From: Agreia bicolorata
GTDB lineage: Bacteria; Actinomycetota; Actinomycetes; Actinomycetales; Microbacteriaceae
Reading direction: 5' to 3'
NCBI RefSeq assembly: GCF_000938265.1
Contig: NZ_JYFC01000002.1
Location: 434,001-498,000 of the forward strand
DNA: 64,000 nt
Translations under genes and position numbers: made by a program
In this document: one piece after another, positions 35,641-43,806 of the stretch
Position numbering within the stretch: position 1 is the stretch's first letter
Layout of the letters: the number at the start of each line of letters is the position of its first letter
Notes under the pieces: generated by a model
Database searches by the model: none
Seen by the model: only the letters and a program-made list of their open reading frames with translations
What the model was told of the DNA's origin: nothing

Positions 35641-37164
35641 ATGTCCACGACAGCCCCGCCCACGAACCACACGGACAGCCTGCACGGCGCGCTTGCCGAA
35701 TTCGAAGCGCTCCTCGGACAGGCGGCCGTCATCACCGACCCCGTCGCGCTCCACGAGTTCCGCGACCCTTTCACCTATCGCGAGTCCGATCAATGGGATG
35801 CCGCGGCGGCCGTTCTGCCCACGACCACTGAGCAGGTGGCGGAGGTGGTGAAGATCGCCAACCGGTTCGGCGTTCCCTTGTGGACCTTCAGCCAGGGCCG
35901 GAACAACACCTATGGTGGACCGGCGCCCAGGGTCAAGGGTGCTGTGATCGTGAATCTGCGCAATATGAACCGGGTCATCGAGATCGACGAAGACCTCGCC
36001 TTCGCCGTTGTGGAGCCCGGCGTGCGCTGGTTCGACCTCTACGATGCGCTCGAGGCCGCTGGTGGTCGCCTCTGGACGTCGATTCCCGACCTCGGCTGGG
36101 GAAGCGTCATCGGCAACAGCACCGAGTACGGTCGCGGATACACCCCTTTCGGCGACCACGCCGAGAACATCTGCGGCCTCGAGGTCGTGCTTCCCACCGG
36201 GGAGATCATGCGCACCGGCATGGGCGGCATGTCGAACAGCCAGACCTCGCATGTCTACAAGCACGCATTCGGCCCTCAGCTTCAGGGACTGTTCCAGAGC
36301 TCGGGTCTCGGCATCATCACTCGCATGGGTTTCTGGCTGCAGCGCCGACCGGAGACCTATGCATCGTGTTGGCTGAGCTTCGAGGGCGACGAGGCTCTCG
36401 CGGCGGCAGTCGATCGAATGCGGGAGTTCATGCTCGACGGCACGGTCACGAACTATCCCGTGATTCTGCACGGGGTCGCGCTCGATGACGACGGCAATCC
36501 GAGCTTCACCCCGGACGACGACCTCTGGCTCGCCAGGTTCGCTCTGTACGGCCGGCCCGAGATCGTGGATGCGCATTGGGCTGCGTGCGAGCGGGTGTTC
36601 GGCGAGATACCGGGCCTCACCCTGCGGCGGCGGGTGTACGACGGCACCGACCGCACGTCTCACGCCGGCCACGAGGACCGGGTCATGGCAGGAATCCCCG
36701 ACATGGACATCCTCGAGCTGTTCCAGAGCGTCTATGGAGAAGACACGGCTCACCTCGACTTCTCGCCGGTCGGCCCGCTACGGGGAAGCGATGTCGTCGA
36801 GACAGCTCACCTGATGCAGGGGCTCTACGAGAAGACCGGCGAGCGATTCTTCTCGGGCCTGATGCTCTCCCCGCGAAGCGTGATCCACATCAGCACGATG
36901 TTCTTCGACCCGCACGACGAGCAGCAGACCGCAGCGGTCTACGCGAACTATTCGGCCATGCTCGCGGTCATGCGGGAGCGCGGCTACCCGATCTACCGCA
37001 CCAACCTGCAGCACATGGACGAAGTGGCGGAGCAGTTCGACTTCAATGACGGAGTGCTGCTGCGAGTGAACGAGCGGATCAAGGACGTCCTCGATCCCAA
37101 TGGCATCCTGCAGCCCGGCAAGTCCGGCGTCTGGGCCAAGAGGTACAGGGAGCAGAACTCATGA
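35641..37164 (+). CDS. Vanillyl-alcohol/eugenol-oxidase-type flavoprotein (VAO family)
   Basis: 507 residues: an N-terminal FAD-binding (PCMH) domain with VVKIANRFGVPLW, NNTYGG and IPDLGWGSVIGN, then the RGYTPFGDH segment and the cap domain. His371 in AHLDFSPVG aligns with the His that carries 8-alpha-histidyl FAD in eugenol oxidase, and the C-terminus DPNGILQPGKSG is also typical. Such enzymes oxidise para-substituted phenols (vanillyl alcohol, eugenol, 4-alkylguaiacols) with O2, or with a cytochrome in related dehydrogenases. It starts an operon of at least four genes (VAO-like, purU, hydrolase, pabB). Confidence 0.88.
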   Translation: MSTTAPPTNHTDSLHGALAEFEALLGQAAVITDPVALHEFRDPFTYRESDQWDAAAAVLPTTTEQVAEVVKIANRFGVPLWTFSQGRNNTYGGPAPRVKGAVIVNLRNMNRVIEIDEDLAFAVVEPGVRWFDLYDALEAAGGRLWTSIPDLGWGSVIGNSTEYGRGYTPFGDHAENICGLEVVLPTGEIMRTGMGGMSNSQTSHVYKHAFGPQLQGLFQSSGLGIITRMGFWLQRRPETYASCWLSFEGDEALAAAVDRMREFMLDGTVTNYPVILHGVALDDDGNPSFTPDDDLWLARFALYGRPEIVDAHWAACERVFGEIPGLTLRRRVYDGTDRTSHAGHEDRVMAGIPDMDILELFQSVYGEDTAHLDFSPVGPLRGSDVVETAHLMQGLYEKTGERFFSGLMLSPRSVIHISTMFFDPHDEQQTAAVYANYSAMLAVMRERGYPIYRTNLQHMDEVAEQFDFNDGVLLRVNERIKDVLDPNGILQPGKSGVWAKRYREQNS

Positions 37165-38036
37165 CGATCTCAAAGACGGAGATTCCGTACATTCTGGCGG
37201 TCGCCTGCGAAGACAGGCCCGGAATCGTGGCCCGTATCACCGGAGTGATCTTCGAGGAAGGGGGAAACATCGCAGAGTCGCAGCAATTCGACGATTCTCT
37301 GTCGGGGCGCTTCTTCTCGCGAATCGCGTTCACCCCGTCTGGCCCTGGCTTCGACGAGGCCAGGCTCCGTGCGCGGTTGCAGGCACTGATGGCGGAGTTC
37401 GACGCCGATTACCGTTTCGAGCGCGCAGATGTGCGCAGACGCGTGGTGATCCTTGCTTCCAAGCAGGACCACTGCCTCGCCGACCTTCTTTATCGTGCGC
37501 GTACCGGGGATTTGGCGATGGACGTGGTCGCCGTCGTGTCGAACCACCCGATCTCGGTCTACGGGTCGCTCAACTTCGGCTCCGTCCCCTTCCACCACTT
37601 CCCGGTGCTCGACGGTGACAAACGCGCACAAGAACGCCGTATCTCAGCCCTGATCGAAACCCTGAATGCCGACCTCGTGATTCTCGCCCGGTACATGCAG
37701 ATTCTCAGTGATGAGTTCTCGGCCGAGCTGAACGGCCGGTGCATCAACATCCACCATTCCTTCCTGCCCGGATTCAAGGGGGCGCGTCCGTACCACCAGG
37801 CGTTCGAGAGGGGAGTCAAGCTGATCGGAGCCACCGCGCACTACGTCACCGGTGATCTCGACGAGGGTCCGATCATCGTGCAGGATGTCGAGGCGGTCAG
37901 CCATCGCGATCTGCCAGATACTCTCGTGCGCAAGGGCCGTGACATCGAACGCCGGGTCCTCGCCCGCGCGGTGAGGTACCACATCGAAGACCGGGTGTTC
38001 GTGAATGGGCGCACATCCGTCGTCTTCCCCGATTGA
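37161..38036 (+). CDS. purU: Formyltetrahydrofolate deformylase
   Basis: 291 residues: an N-terminal ACT domain (ILAVACEDRPGIVARITGVIF) and a C-terminal formyl-THF hydrolase domain with the active-site segments INIHHSFLPGFKGARPYHQA and GATAHYVTGDLDEGPII. It splits 10-formyl-THF into formate and THF. ATGA overlaps the VAO-like gene, a very unusual partner for purU. This ties folate recycling to aromatic oxidation: FolD and PurU together would turn folate-bound methoxy carbon into formate and regenerate free THF. Confidence 0.94.
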   Translation: MTISKTEIPYILAVACEDRPGIVARITGVIFEEGGNIAESQQFDDSLSGRFFSRIAFTPSGPGFDEARLRARLQALMAEFDADYRFERADVRRRVVILASKQDHCLADLLYRARTGDLAMDVVAVVSNHPISVYGSLNFGSVPFHHFPVLDGDKRAQERRISALIETLNADLVILARYMQILSDEFSAELNGRCINIHHSFLPGFKGARPYHQAFERGVKLIGATAHYVTGDLDEGPIIVQDVEAVSHRDLPDTLVRKGRDIERRVLARAVRYHIEDRVFVNGRTSVVFPD

Positions 38037-38049
38037 CCGGCTCGTCGAC

Positions 38050-39021
38050 ATGAACATGACACGACCCCACCTGAGCGGCGAGATCCGAGAGCGATCGCGT
38101 CGCGGCGGGTTCTGGATACCGGGACAGAAGGTCACCGGCGAAGCCGGGACCTTGCTTCGAGGTTCGATGTGGGTGGAGTGGGAGTCACCGGTCGATCCGC
38201 TTGCCGACCCCGTAGTCTTCGTCCACGGCGGAGGAGGCCAGGGGACGGACTGGCTCATGACGCCCGACGGTCGGCCGGGCTGGGCCGCGGAATTCGTGGC
38301 GGCCGGGCATCCGGTCTATGTCGTCGACCGGCCCGGGCACGGGCGCTCTCGCAGCCACCCCGATCTGGACGGTCCGCTGACCGGCTCGATGCCGTTGGAG
38401 GCGGTAGCCAGAGTGTTCGCCTCGTCCGTCGGCCAGGGCGACGAAGCGGCTCGCGACGGTATCCGCGACCTGGTCCTCCACCAGCTCGGCGCCTCGGCCG
38501 GCCCGCGACACCGCGACCTCGCCGAGGGCAACCGGCGCGACGCGGACCGTCTCGTCGAGCTGCTGGAGATGATCGGTCCGGCGATCATCGTCAGTCATTC
38601 ACTCGGTGCCCTCGGCAGCTGGGTCGCCGCGTCCCGACGACCCCGGCTGGTGAGCGCCCTCGTCGCCGTGGAACCACCCGGTCCACCGTTCTCCACGATT
38701 CCCGGTGTCGGGCGACTCGATTCCGGTCTCGCTGCAATCGACCCGGCCGACGTCGACACCACCGTGGACGACGCCTGGGCGCGTTCGCTGAGCGGAGTAC
38801 CGATCGTCGTGGTGACGGCACCCGAATCGCCGTTCCGGGACGGAGCCTCGCGACTCGCCGGCTATCTCGTCGCGCTCGGACTCGATGCGGAGGAGCAGGC
38901 TCTCGAGCAGCACGGCCTCCAGGGGAACGGACACGGGCTCATCCTGGAATCCAACTCGTCGAGCACGGCCGCCGTCGTGCTCGAGTGGATCGCCACTCGC
39001 CGCGGCCATGCTTCGTTATGA
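38050..39021 (+). CDS. Alpha/beta hydrolase
   Basis: 323 residues from ATG 38050 (ATG 38056 is possible). It has an oxyanion-type HGGGG (59-63), VDRPGHGRS, the nucleophile elbow SHSLGALG with Ser184, and a terminal NGHGL that supplies the His. It follows purU by 13 bp and overlaps pabB by 14 bp. Members hydrolyse esters, lactones or C-C bonds; no closer family is recognised. Position within the operon suggests an aromatic ester or lactone substrate. Confidence 0.8.
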   Translation: MNMTRPHLSGEIRERSRRGGFWIPGQKVTGEAGTLLRGSMWVEWESPVDPLADPVVFVHGGGGQGTDWLMTPDGRPGWAAEFVAAGHPVYVVDRPGHGRSRSHPDLDGPLTGSMPLEAVARVFASSVGQGDEAARDGIRDLVLHQLGASAGPRHRDLAEGNRRDADRLVELLEMIGPAIIVSHSLGALGSWVAASRRPRLVSALVAVEPPGPPFSTIPGVGRLDSGLAAIDPADVDTTVDDAWARSLSGVPIVVVTAPESPFRDGASRLAGYLVALGLDAEEQALEQHGLQGNGHGLILESNSSSTAAVVLEWIATRRGHASL

Positions 39022-40327
39022 CGTGCCCGGTGACTTCGACCTGGAGCGCGCCTATGCCTGTCTCATCGGCGGGAGGACCGACTCGGTCTGGCTAGACAGC
39101 GGTGACGGCGCGCGAAGCTATTTCGCCATCGGTGAGCCGGTGGATCTCGCGGGAGGCGTTCTTTCCGCCCTTGACCGGGAGCTTCCTGCCCGGAGGGTAT
39201 CCCCGCCCTCCGATGTCATCCACGAACTCGAGTTCACGCTCGGTTTGATCGGGTGGCTCGGGTACGGGGTGCTCGGGGAGACGTTGGGCATGGAGACTAT
39301 TCCGGATCTCCGCCGTACTGATGCCGCGCTGCTGAAAGTTGTTCGGGCGGTGATGATCGACACCCAGGGAGCTCACCTCCTGGCGATAGGCGACGAATGG
39401 CTGGCTGAGAACGCGCAATGGCGGCACGACGTACTTCGCCAGCTCGCCCTCATCGAGGGAGTCGGCCCACTCGCGCCGCCTCCACCTCCGCGTCCGACCA
39501 CGACGCGATGGGCGGACTCGCCAGCGGAATACCGAGGAAAGATCGCCGCGTGCTTCGAGTCGATCCACGCCGGAGACGCCTTCCAGCTCTGCTTGACCAC
39601 CACTATCGAGGTCGCTGGATCCTTCGACGTCTTCGATCTCTACCGCCGTGTCAGGAAGACGAGCCCGACTCACCACGGAGCGCTCCTGCGCATCGGGGGC
39701 GTCAGCGTCGTCAGCGCGTCGCCGGAGCGGTTTCTGGAGATCGACCCGGCCGGCCTCATCACGACCCGGCCTATCAAGGGGACACGTCCCCGTGCGGCGG
39801 ACAGCGCAGCAGACGACGCGAGCCGCGAAGAGCTGCGGCACAGCGTCAAGGAGCAGGCGGAGAACCTGATGATTGTGGACCTGATGCGAAACGACCTCTC
39901 GCAGGTCTGTGAGGTCGGAACCGTCGGAGTACCCGGCTTGTTCGAGATCGAGAGCTATGCCCAGGTGCATCAACTTGTGAGCACCGTCACCGGTCGGCTC
40001 ACCCCGACGGCGACGGTGGCCGACGTGCTTCGCGCCTGCTTTCCGGCCGGCTCGATGACCGGAGCCCCGAAACGCCGGGCGATCAGCCTGTTGCAGTCAT
40101 TGGAGATGCGGGCGCGCGGAGTGTATGCCGGGGCGTTCGGATACTTCGGCTTCGACGGATCGGTCGACCTGGCGATGACGATTCGAACCATCGTGGTCGA
40201 CTCTCACGGCGCGACTGTCGGCGCAGGCGGGGGTATCACTGCCCTGTCGAATCCCGACGCCGAAGTCGAAGAAGTGGCAGTAAAGGCGGCACCTCTGCTC
40301 CGGGCGCTCGGCTGTATCGGCTGGTGA
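39008..40327 (+). CDS. pabB: Chorismate-binding enzyme, aminodeoxychorismate synthase component I (PabB-like)
   Basis: 439 residues with the anthranilate-synthase/PabB core: FQLCLTTTIEV, SASPERFLEID, RPIKGTRPRA, LMIVDLMRNDLSQVC, PAGSMTGAPKRRA and GVYAGAFGYFG. It makes 4-amino-4-deoxychorismate, the precursor of p-aminobenzoate and folate. No PabA amidotransferase or PabC lyase gene is adjacent, so it must borrow them or use ammonia. Coupled behind purU, it would boost folate supply for the THF-dependent demethylases. Anthranilate synthase is the main alternative, less likely with no trp neighbours. Confidence 0.85.
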   Translation: MLRYDVPGDFDLERAYACLIGGRTDSVWLDSGDGARSYFAIGEPVDLAGGVLSALDRELPARRVSPPSDVIHELEFTLGLIGWLGYGVLGETLGMETIPDLRRTDAALLKVVRAVMIDTQGAHLLAIGDEWLAENAQWRHDVLRQLALIEGVGPLAPPPPPRPTTTRWADSPAEYRGKIAACFESIHAGDAFQLCLTTTIEVAGSFDVFDLYRRVRKTSPTHHGALLRIGGVSVVSASPERFLEIDPAGLITTRPIKGTRPRAADSAADDASREELRHSVKEQAENLMIVDLMRNDLSQVCEVGTVGVPGLFEIESYAQVHQLVSTVTGRLTPTATVADVLRACFPAGSMTGAPKRRAISLLQSLEMRARGVYAGAFGYFGFDGSVDLAMTIRTIVVDSHGATVGAGGGITALSNPDAEVEEVAVKAAPLLRALGCIGW

Positions 40328-40374
40328 TCGTGGTTGTGACAGCGAAGGAACCCATCGAAGAATGAAGGAACGAC

Positions 40375-41250
40375 GTGCTCATAGAATCAATTCCGGGAAT
40401 TAGGACCACTGTCGGGGAGAGCCCCATCTGGGACTCGTCATCCAGGTCGCTCTGGTTCGTGGATATCCTCGAACCCGCAGTGCTCCGCCTCGATGAGCAC
40501 GGCGACCTGAGCCGATGGGCGACACCTCGTCAGGTCGGCGCCGTAGCGCTCGCGGACTCCGGCACAGTGGCGGTCGCTCTCGACAATGCCTTCACGACGC
40601 TCCATCCCTCCAGCGGTGACTTCGCGCCGCCGACGGCGGCCGGAGTTGCGGCAAACGCCGCGATCAGCGAAGGGAAGGTCGATAGGGACGGCCGCTTCGT
40701 AGCCGTCTCCGGCGGACGCGATTTCAGCTCAGCTGTCGGGGCGATCCACCGCTGGGAGCCTGACGGCAGCGTCACCGAACTCGACGACGGGTTCATCCTC
40801 GGCAACGGCCTCTGTTGGAGCGTGGATGGCTCGATCATGTACGTCGCCGACAGCAAGCGCGGCGTCATCTACGCATACGAGTACGGCACGTCACTGGGCG
40901 AACGGCGCGTCTTCGCCCGATTCGACGACGACGGCGCCTTTCCCGACGGGGCCACCGTCGACGAGGACGATCATGTCTGGACGATCCTTCACGGCTCGAA
41001 GTGGCTGATCCGGATGGCTCCCGATGGCCGAGAGGTGCTTCGGATCGACATGCCCAGCCCGAACATCACGAGTCTCGCGTTCGGCGGCCACGCACTCGAT
41101 GAGATCTACGTCACGTCATTGGACCCGGCGAGCATCCCCGATGCCGCCGCGTCAGCTCGGGACCGAACAGAGTCCGGGCTGTTGTACCGGATCTCGGGGT
41201 CGGGTTTCGTCGGCGTACCCGAGACGCGCGTGAGGCGAGACAGCTACTAA
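40375..41250 (+). CDS. SMP-30/gluconolactonase family lactonase
   Basis: 291 residues, a six-bladed beta-propeller of the SMP-30 type: GESPIWDSSSRSLWFVDI at the start supplies the metal-binding Glu, with GNGLCWSVDGSIMYVADS and FPDGATVDEDDHVW further on. Such calcium or zinc lactonases open sugar or aromatic-derived lactones. GTG 40375 follows GAAGGAACGAC. It is 47 bp behind pabB and probably in the same unit. A lactone of the ring-cleavage route is the plausible substrate. Confidence 0.87.
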   Translation: MLIESIPGIRTTVGESPIWDSSSRSLWFVDILEPAVLRLDEHGDLSRWATPRQVGAVALADSGTVAVALDNAFTTLHPSSGDFAPPTAAGVAANAAISEGKVDRDGRFVAVSGGRDFSSAVGAIHRWEPDGSVTELDDGFILGNGLCWSVDGSIMYVADSKRGVIYAYEYGTSLGERRVFARFDDDGAFPDGATVDEDDHVWTILHGSKWLIRMAPDGREVLRIDMPSPNITSLAFGGHALDEIYVTSLDPASIPDAAASARDRTESGLLYRISGSGFVGVPETRVRRDSY

Positions 41251-41264
41251 AAGGCGCAAGCGCT

Positions 41265-41286
41265 ACTAGTGAGGTCATGGATGCCG
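41265..41286 (+). promoter_or_regulatory. Cluster operator copy 8 (ACTAGTG-N8-GATGCCG)
   Basis: In the 140-bp gap before the NmrA-like gene, about 105 bp upstream of its ATG. The inner AGGTCATG is identical to copy 5, and the two share a longer AGTGAGGTCATGGATGC string. Confidence 0.6.
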
Positions 41287-41390
41287 TGCAATGTCGGTGC
41301 TGTGAGACTTCGAGCACGCCGAGCGCGGTAAAGGTTAGTTGCACCGCGGTCTGCGTCACAGTCCAGTTCAGCGAAGAACGGAAGTAGAAC

Positions 41391-42317
41391 ATGAAGACAA
41401 TGGTGTCTGGAGCGTCCGGAGGATTCGGGCGCGAGGCAGTCGAGCTCCTGCTGGAACGTGTCGCTCCTCAGGACCTCATCCTCGTGACGAGGAACCCAGC
41501 GAGTCTGGCGGATCTTGCCGCGCGCGGCGCAGAGGTGCGCCAGGGCGACTTCGACCGGCCCGAGGAACTCGATACCGCATTCGCCGGCGCGGATCGCATG
41601 CTGCTCATCAGCACCCGCGACGTGGGACGGCGAGCGGAACAGCATGCCATCGCGATCGAGGCGGCGACACGGGCCGGCGTGCAGCACATCGTCTACACCT
41701 CGAGTGACGGATCCGAACCCGGCAACCCCGCCATCGTCGCACCGGACCATCTGCGCACCGAGATCCTGCTGGCCGAGAGTGGCGTCGACTACACCGTCAT
41801 GCGTGACAGTCTGTACGCCGAGGCGGCCGCGTTCATGATGGTGCCTGTCGGCCTGGCCACCGGTCAGCTACGCATGTCTACGGGCGATGGCCGAGTCGGC
41901 TTCATCTCCCGCTCGGAATGCGTGGCCGCTGCTGTGGAGGTGCTCACGAGCGACGGCCATTCCGGGCGTACCTATCGGATCGCCAATGAGCAGAACTGGT
42001 CGATCCGAGAGCTGGCGTCGATGGCCGCCGAGATCTTCGATCGGCCCATCGAGTACGTCGAGCTCACGTCGGAGGAGCGGGACTCCGAACTTGCGGCCGC
42101 GGGAGTTCCCGAGCACTACGAAGTGGGACTCGAGACGGAGACGTACGGAGCCTCGGCTCGAGACGACCTGGTGACATACGAAGCCGGTATCCGTGAGCAC
42201 TACTTCGGCACGACCTCGCGCGACGTGCGCACCCTGACCGGTCGTGGGCCGACACCGTTGCACGAGGTGCTCGTCCGAGGCCGCGACGCCGTCCTCGAGC
42301 GTTCCCGCCTGTTCTGA
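41391..42317 (+). CDS. NmrA/NAD(P)-binding atypical SDR
   Basis: 308 residues. The N-terminal loop GASGGFG is the NAD(P)-binding motif of atypical SDRs, followed by VYTSSDGSEPG and the substrate-side VDYTVMRDSLYAE. The C-terminal part (RTYRIANEQNWSIRELASMAAEIF) fits NmrA/QOR2-type quinone reductases and redox sensors. It may reduce a quinone formed from (methoxy)hydroquinones, protecting the pathway, or act as a redox regulator. It is 46 bp upstream of O-demethylase copy 2 and probably co-transcribed with it. Confidence 0.83.
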   Translation: MKTMVSGASGGFGREAVELLLERVAPQDLILVTRNPASLADLAARGAEVRQGDFDRPEELDTAFAGADRMLLISTRDVGRRAEQHAIAIEAATRAGVQHIVYTSSDGSEPGNPAIVAPDHLRTEILLAESGVDYTVMRDSLYAEAAAFMMVPVGLATGQLRMSTGDGRVGFISRSECVAAAVEVLTSDGHSGRTYRIANEQNWSIRELASMAAEIFDRPIEYVELTSEERDSELAAAGVPEHYEVGLETETYGASARDDLVTYEAGIREHYFGTTSRDVRTLTGRGPTPLHEVLVRGRDAVLERSRLF

Positions 42318-42363
42318 ACGACCTCAGATCCGCCAGATCCTCAATCATCCGAAGGAGAAGCAC

Positions 42364-43755
42364 GTGTCCGACACATCCAGCACCGCCAGTCAGCCGGAGT
42401 GGGGGTCAGGTACGCCCGCAACCGCTCTGATCTTCGCACCCGGCAGCCCGGTCTTCGAGGGAGCGACGGCATTGGCGCCGTTCGGCCCCTTCCTCGTGCC
42501 GGCGCAGTACTCCTCACCGCGGGAGGAGTTCCTCGCCGCCCGGACAACGGCCTGGCTTGGCACCTTCCTCAATACGAGCCCAGTCTTCGACGTGACCGGC
42601 CCCGACGCCGTGGCGTTCCTCAACAGTGTGGCGGTGAATAGAGACTTCGGAAAACTCCCCGAGGGCGGATCACGTCACATGATCATCTGCAACGATGACG
42701 GCCAGATGCTTGCAGATGGACTCTGCGTGAAGCTGGGTGAGAACCACTTCCGCACATACTGGCTAGCACCCGTCCTCGACTTTCATCTGCGTCGGAGTGC
42801 GCTCGATGTGCACGGGTCGTACGTCCTCGACGAGTACTTCTTCCAGGTCGACGGACCCAAATCGCTCGAGATCATGGAGAAGGTCACAGGGGCCGACCTC
42901 CACGGCCTGCGCTTCGGGCGGAACACCCGAGTGGCTCTGGGCGGAGGTGCCGCCGTCGTGCATCGCCTCGGCATGTCGGGATCACTGGCCTATGAAGTCC
43001 ACGGGCACTCCACCTACGCGCTCGCCGCCTACGAGGCGCTGCGTGAAGCGGTCGAGGCGGCGGGAGGCAAGCCGCAGGGATTCCTCAATTACGCCCTCGG
43101 AAACCACACCATCGGGGGCTACCCGAACCAATTCCAGCATTTCCTCTACCCTTACGCGGAAAGCGGCTCGGAGCTTGCTGCCTTCATCGCTCAGGTGCCG
43201 CACCTCGACCTGGGACTCGCCGGCAGCGCCGCCGATAGCAGGGCCAACGTCTACCTGACCCCTTACGACGTCGGTTGGGGAAACCTCGTGAACTTCGATC
43301 ATGACTTTCCCGGGAAAACTGCCCTGCAACGCATCGCGCAGGACCCGCCCCGGCAGGCGGTCACGCTCGAATGGAATGCCGACGACGTTGCGGCCGCGTT
43401 CTCGACGCAGCTCAGGGGCCGGGCAGCTACCGCGGCCGACCTGGTGACAACTCCCGGCTTCACGCTCGAGGAGTTCGCGAGCCTCAAGATGCGGGTCGAC
43501 TACGTTCTCGCGGACGGCGGGAAGATCGGGGTCACTGCGGGCCGCACGATCGATTATCGGGAGAACCGGATGGTGTCGCTCGCGTTCATCGAGCGGGAGT
43601 TCGCCGATGAAGGATCACCCGTCGTGGTGCTCTGGGGTGATACCGAGGAATCGCGGGTCGAGATACGCGCCACGGTCGCGCCGATGCCCTACTTTCGAGG
43701 CGACGATCGCAACGAGGTATTCGACACGACCCGGATACCCGTCAGGGAGCCGTGA
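42364..43755 (+). CDS. Tetrahydrofolate-dependent aromatic O-demethylase homologue (LigM/DesA-like), copy 2
   Basis: 463 residues from GTG 42364, preceded by GAAGGAGAAGCAC. It is a clear paralogue of the protein at 20.3 kb: both share GENHFRTYWLAPVLDF, DGPKSLEI, VHRLGMSG and the NFDH-FPGK segment. The GcvT fold and LigM/DesA length are kept. The copies differ in the N-terminal 30 residues and in insertions around residue 375. They could demethylate different methoxyphenols, or the first and second methoxy groups of a syringyl compound. No metF gene is nearby, so the chromosomal MetF would be needed if the product is 5-methyl-THF. Confidence 0.82.
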   Translation: MSDTSSTASQPEWGSGTPATALIFAPGSPVFEGATALAPFGPFLVPAQYSSPREEFLAARTTAWLGTFLNTSPVFDVTGPDAVAFLNSVAVNRDFGKLPEGGSRHMIICNDDGQMLADGLCVKLGENHFRTYWLAPVLDFHLRRSALDVHGSYVLDEYFFQVDGPKSLEIMEKVTGADLHGLRFGRNTRVALGGGAAVVHRLGMSGSLAYEVHGHSTYALAAYEALREAVEAAGGKPQGFLNYALGNHTIGGYPNQFQHFLYPYAESGSELAAFIAQVPHLDLGLAGSAADSRANVYLTPYDVGWGNLVNFDHDFPGKTALQRIAQDPPRQAVTLEWNADDVAAAFSTQLRGRAATAADLVTTPGFTLEEFASLKMRVDYVLADGGKIGVTAGRTIDYRENRMVSLAFIEREFADEGSPVVVLWGDTEESRVEIRATVAPMPYFRGDDRNEVFDTTRIPVREP

Positions 43756-43770
43756 GGGGTACGGACATGC

Positions 43771-43806
43771 GAGTCTCGCCGTCTCGGCATGAGAGATCCT
43801 TTTTCC
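43771..43806. terminator. Possible terminator between O-demethylase copy 2 and pobA
   Basis: An imperfect stem (CTCGCCG 43775-43781 against CGGCATGAG 43785-43793, two-base bulge) followed by TCCTTTTTCC between convergent genes. It is a weak but correctly placed structure. Confidence 0.35.

Noticed and set aside
19162-43755. The aromatic cluster as a proven mobile island
   Set aside because: No integrase, transposase, insertion sequence or flanking direct repeat was seen; only the tRNA position hints at it.
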